The position numbers and the translations under genes are program-made. A DNA stretch of 6,474 nucleotides from Erysipelotrichia bacterium (GTDB taxonomy: Bacteria > Bacillota_I > Bacilli_A > Erysipelotrichales > Erysipelotrichaceae): contig SABF01000085.1 of the NCBI GenBank assembly GCA_009929095.1, positions 1 through 6,474 of the forward strand. Reading direction: 5' to 3'. Numbering within the stretch: the first letter of the stretch is position 1; every line of letters begins with the position of its first letter. A model generated the notes under the pieces. That model did not search any database. It was not told where the DNA came from and was given only the letters and a program-made list of their open reading frames with translations. Positions 5,925 through 6,474 of the stretch are shown piece after piece.

Positions 5925-6474
5925 ATGAGCATATCAATTCTTGCAGTAGATGATGAACGGTTTTCACTGGAGAACCTAGTGCAGTGCATTCGGAAAGCGA
6001 TTTCGAATGCGGATGTCATAAGCTATCGTAAAGTTCAGAACGTTAAAAATGAAATGCATCTGGACAGGATAGATGCAGCTTTTCTGGATATCAATATGGA
6101 AGATGGAAACGGTTTGAGTCTGGCTGAATGGCTTTATAAGAAATATCGGACATTAAAATTATCTTTGCAACCGGATCCGCAGAGTATGCAATTGACGCAT
6201 TTCAGCTCCATGCATCGGGTTATATTCTGAACCCGGTCACCCCGGAAAAGATAAAAAAGAACTGGAGCATCTCAATCTAAATCCAAATAAAGCAATTCGA
6301 TTTCATTGCTTTGGAAATTTAGAGGTTTATGTGGATGAGCGTCAACTGTCATTTCAATATTCACGAACAAAGGAGATGCTTGCGTATCTAGTTGACCGTC
6401 AGAGGGCTATGTGCACCAATGGAGAACTTGCACGTCTTCTATGGAAAGATGACAATCCGGAGTCCTATATATCC
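5925..6474 (+). pseudogene. Response regulator (receiver + winged-helix-like domain), two frameshifts, partial
   Basis: Three consecutive frames together spell one response regulator. Frame A (5925-6149) gives the first 75 residues of a receiver domain: acidic pair Asp9-Asp10 in LAVDDERFS and probable phospho-acceptor Asp55 in AAFLDINMEDGNGLSLAEWL. Near 6148 one base appears missing; the frame starting at 6149 continues as DIKIIFATGSAEYAIDAF and HASGYILNPVTPEKIKK. In the A-run at 6253-6258 another base appears missing; the frame starting at 6259 continues ELEHLNLNP and FHCFGNLEVYVD, then SRTKEMLAYLVDR and NGELARLLW, open to the window end. The last part resembles the winged-helix/SARP-like effector found after receiver domains in many Clostridia. 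The conserved receiver Lys before Pro is Asn here (AAC, 6230-6232). Unshifted, the first frame stops at 6228-6230, about 102 residues. A partner kinase is not visible. A decaying pseudogene is the best reading; sequencing or assembly error is the alternative. Confidence 0.75.

Noticed and set aside
6253..6259. Programmed -1 frameshifting at A AAA AAG
   Set aside because: The heptamer is in the correct phase, but the upstream break near 6148 already interrupts the gene without any slippery sequence. A simple indel in a homopolymer explains it better.

Overview
The window looks like chromosomal DNA from a low-to-moderate GC Gram-positive bacterium (Bacillota). A gut-type Clostridia or Erysipelotrichia member is the best guess. 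The grounds are AGGAGG-type ribosome binding sites, tightly overlapping genes, a PTS-linked sugar cluster with DUF871/MupG and DUF3284 proteins, and a MurR/RpiR regulator. No rRNA, tRNA, CRISPR array or insertion sequence was seen, so the lineage is inferred only from gene content.

Positions 1-4618 carry one co-directional run of seven genes with almost no space between them. It starts with the 3' end of an unrecognised gene. Then come a cupin-type glucose-6-phosphate isomerase, a type I mannose-6-phosphate isomerase, a free-standing glucose-family PTS IIA protein, a DUF871/MupG-family (GH170-like) phosphoglycosidase, a tandem-GNAT acetyltransferase and a DUF3284 protein. Four of the junctions overlap (16, 4, 4 and 10 bp), so this is almost certainly one operon whose promoter lies upstream of the window.

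A near-consensus sigma-A promoter overlaps the DUF3284 stop codon. It drives a MurR/RpiR-family regulator (4697-5530), whose leader carries a 10-bp direct repeat. A clear intrinsic terminator follows at 5560-5590. The logic suggested is: PTS uptake and 6-phosphorylation of a glycoside using the IIA protein plus membrane subunits encoded elsewhere; hydrolysis by the MupG-like enzyme; conversion of the hexose-6-phosphates to fructose-6-phosphate by the two isomerases; and control by a SIS-domain sensor of a phosphosugar. The substrate is not established. Mannose/glucose isomerases next to a MupG homologue, with no MurQ or MurP in view, make a plain MurNAc pathway doubtful.

Positions 5591-5909 have no recognisable gene. 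From 5925 to the window end there is a response regulator (receiver plus winged-helix-like domain) that can only be read through with two single-base frameshifts. It has also lost the conserved receiver lysine, so it is probably a decaying pseudogene unless the assembly is wrong there.
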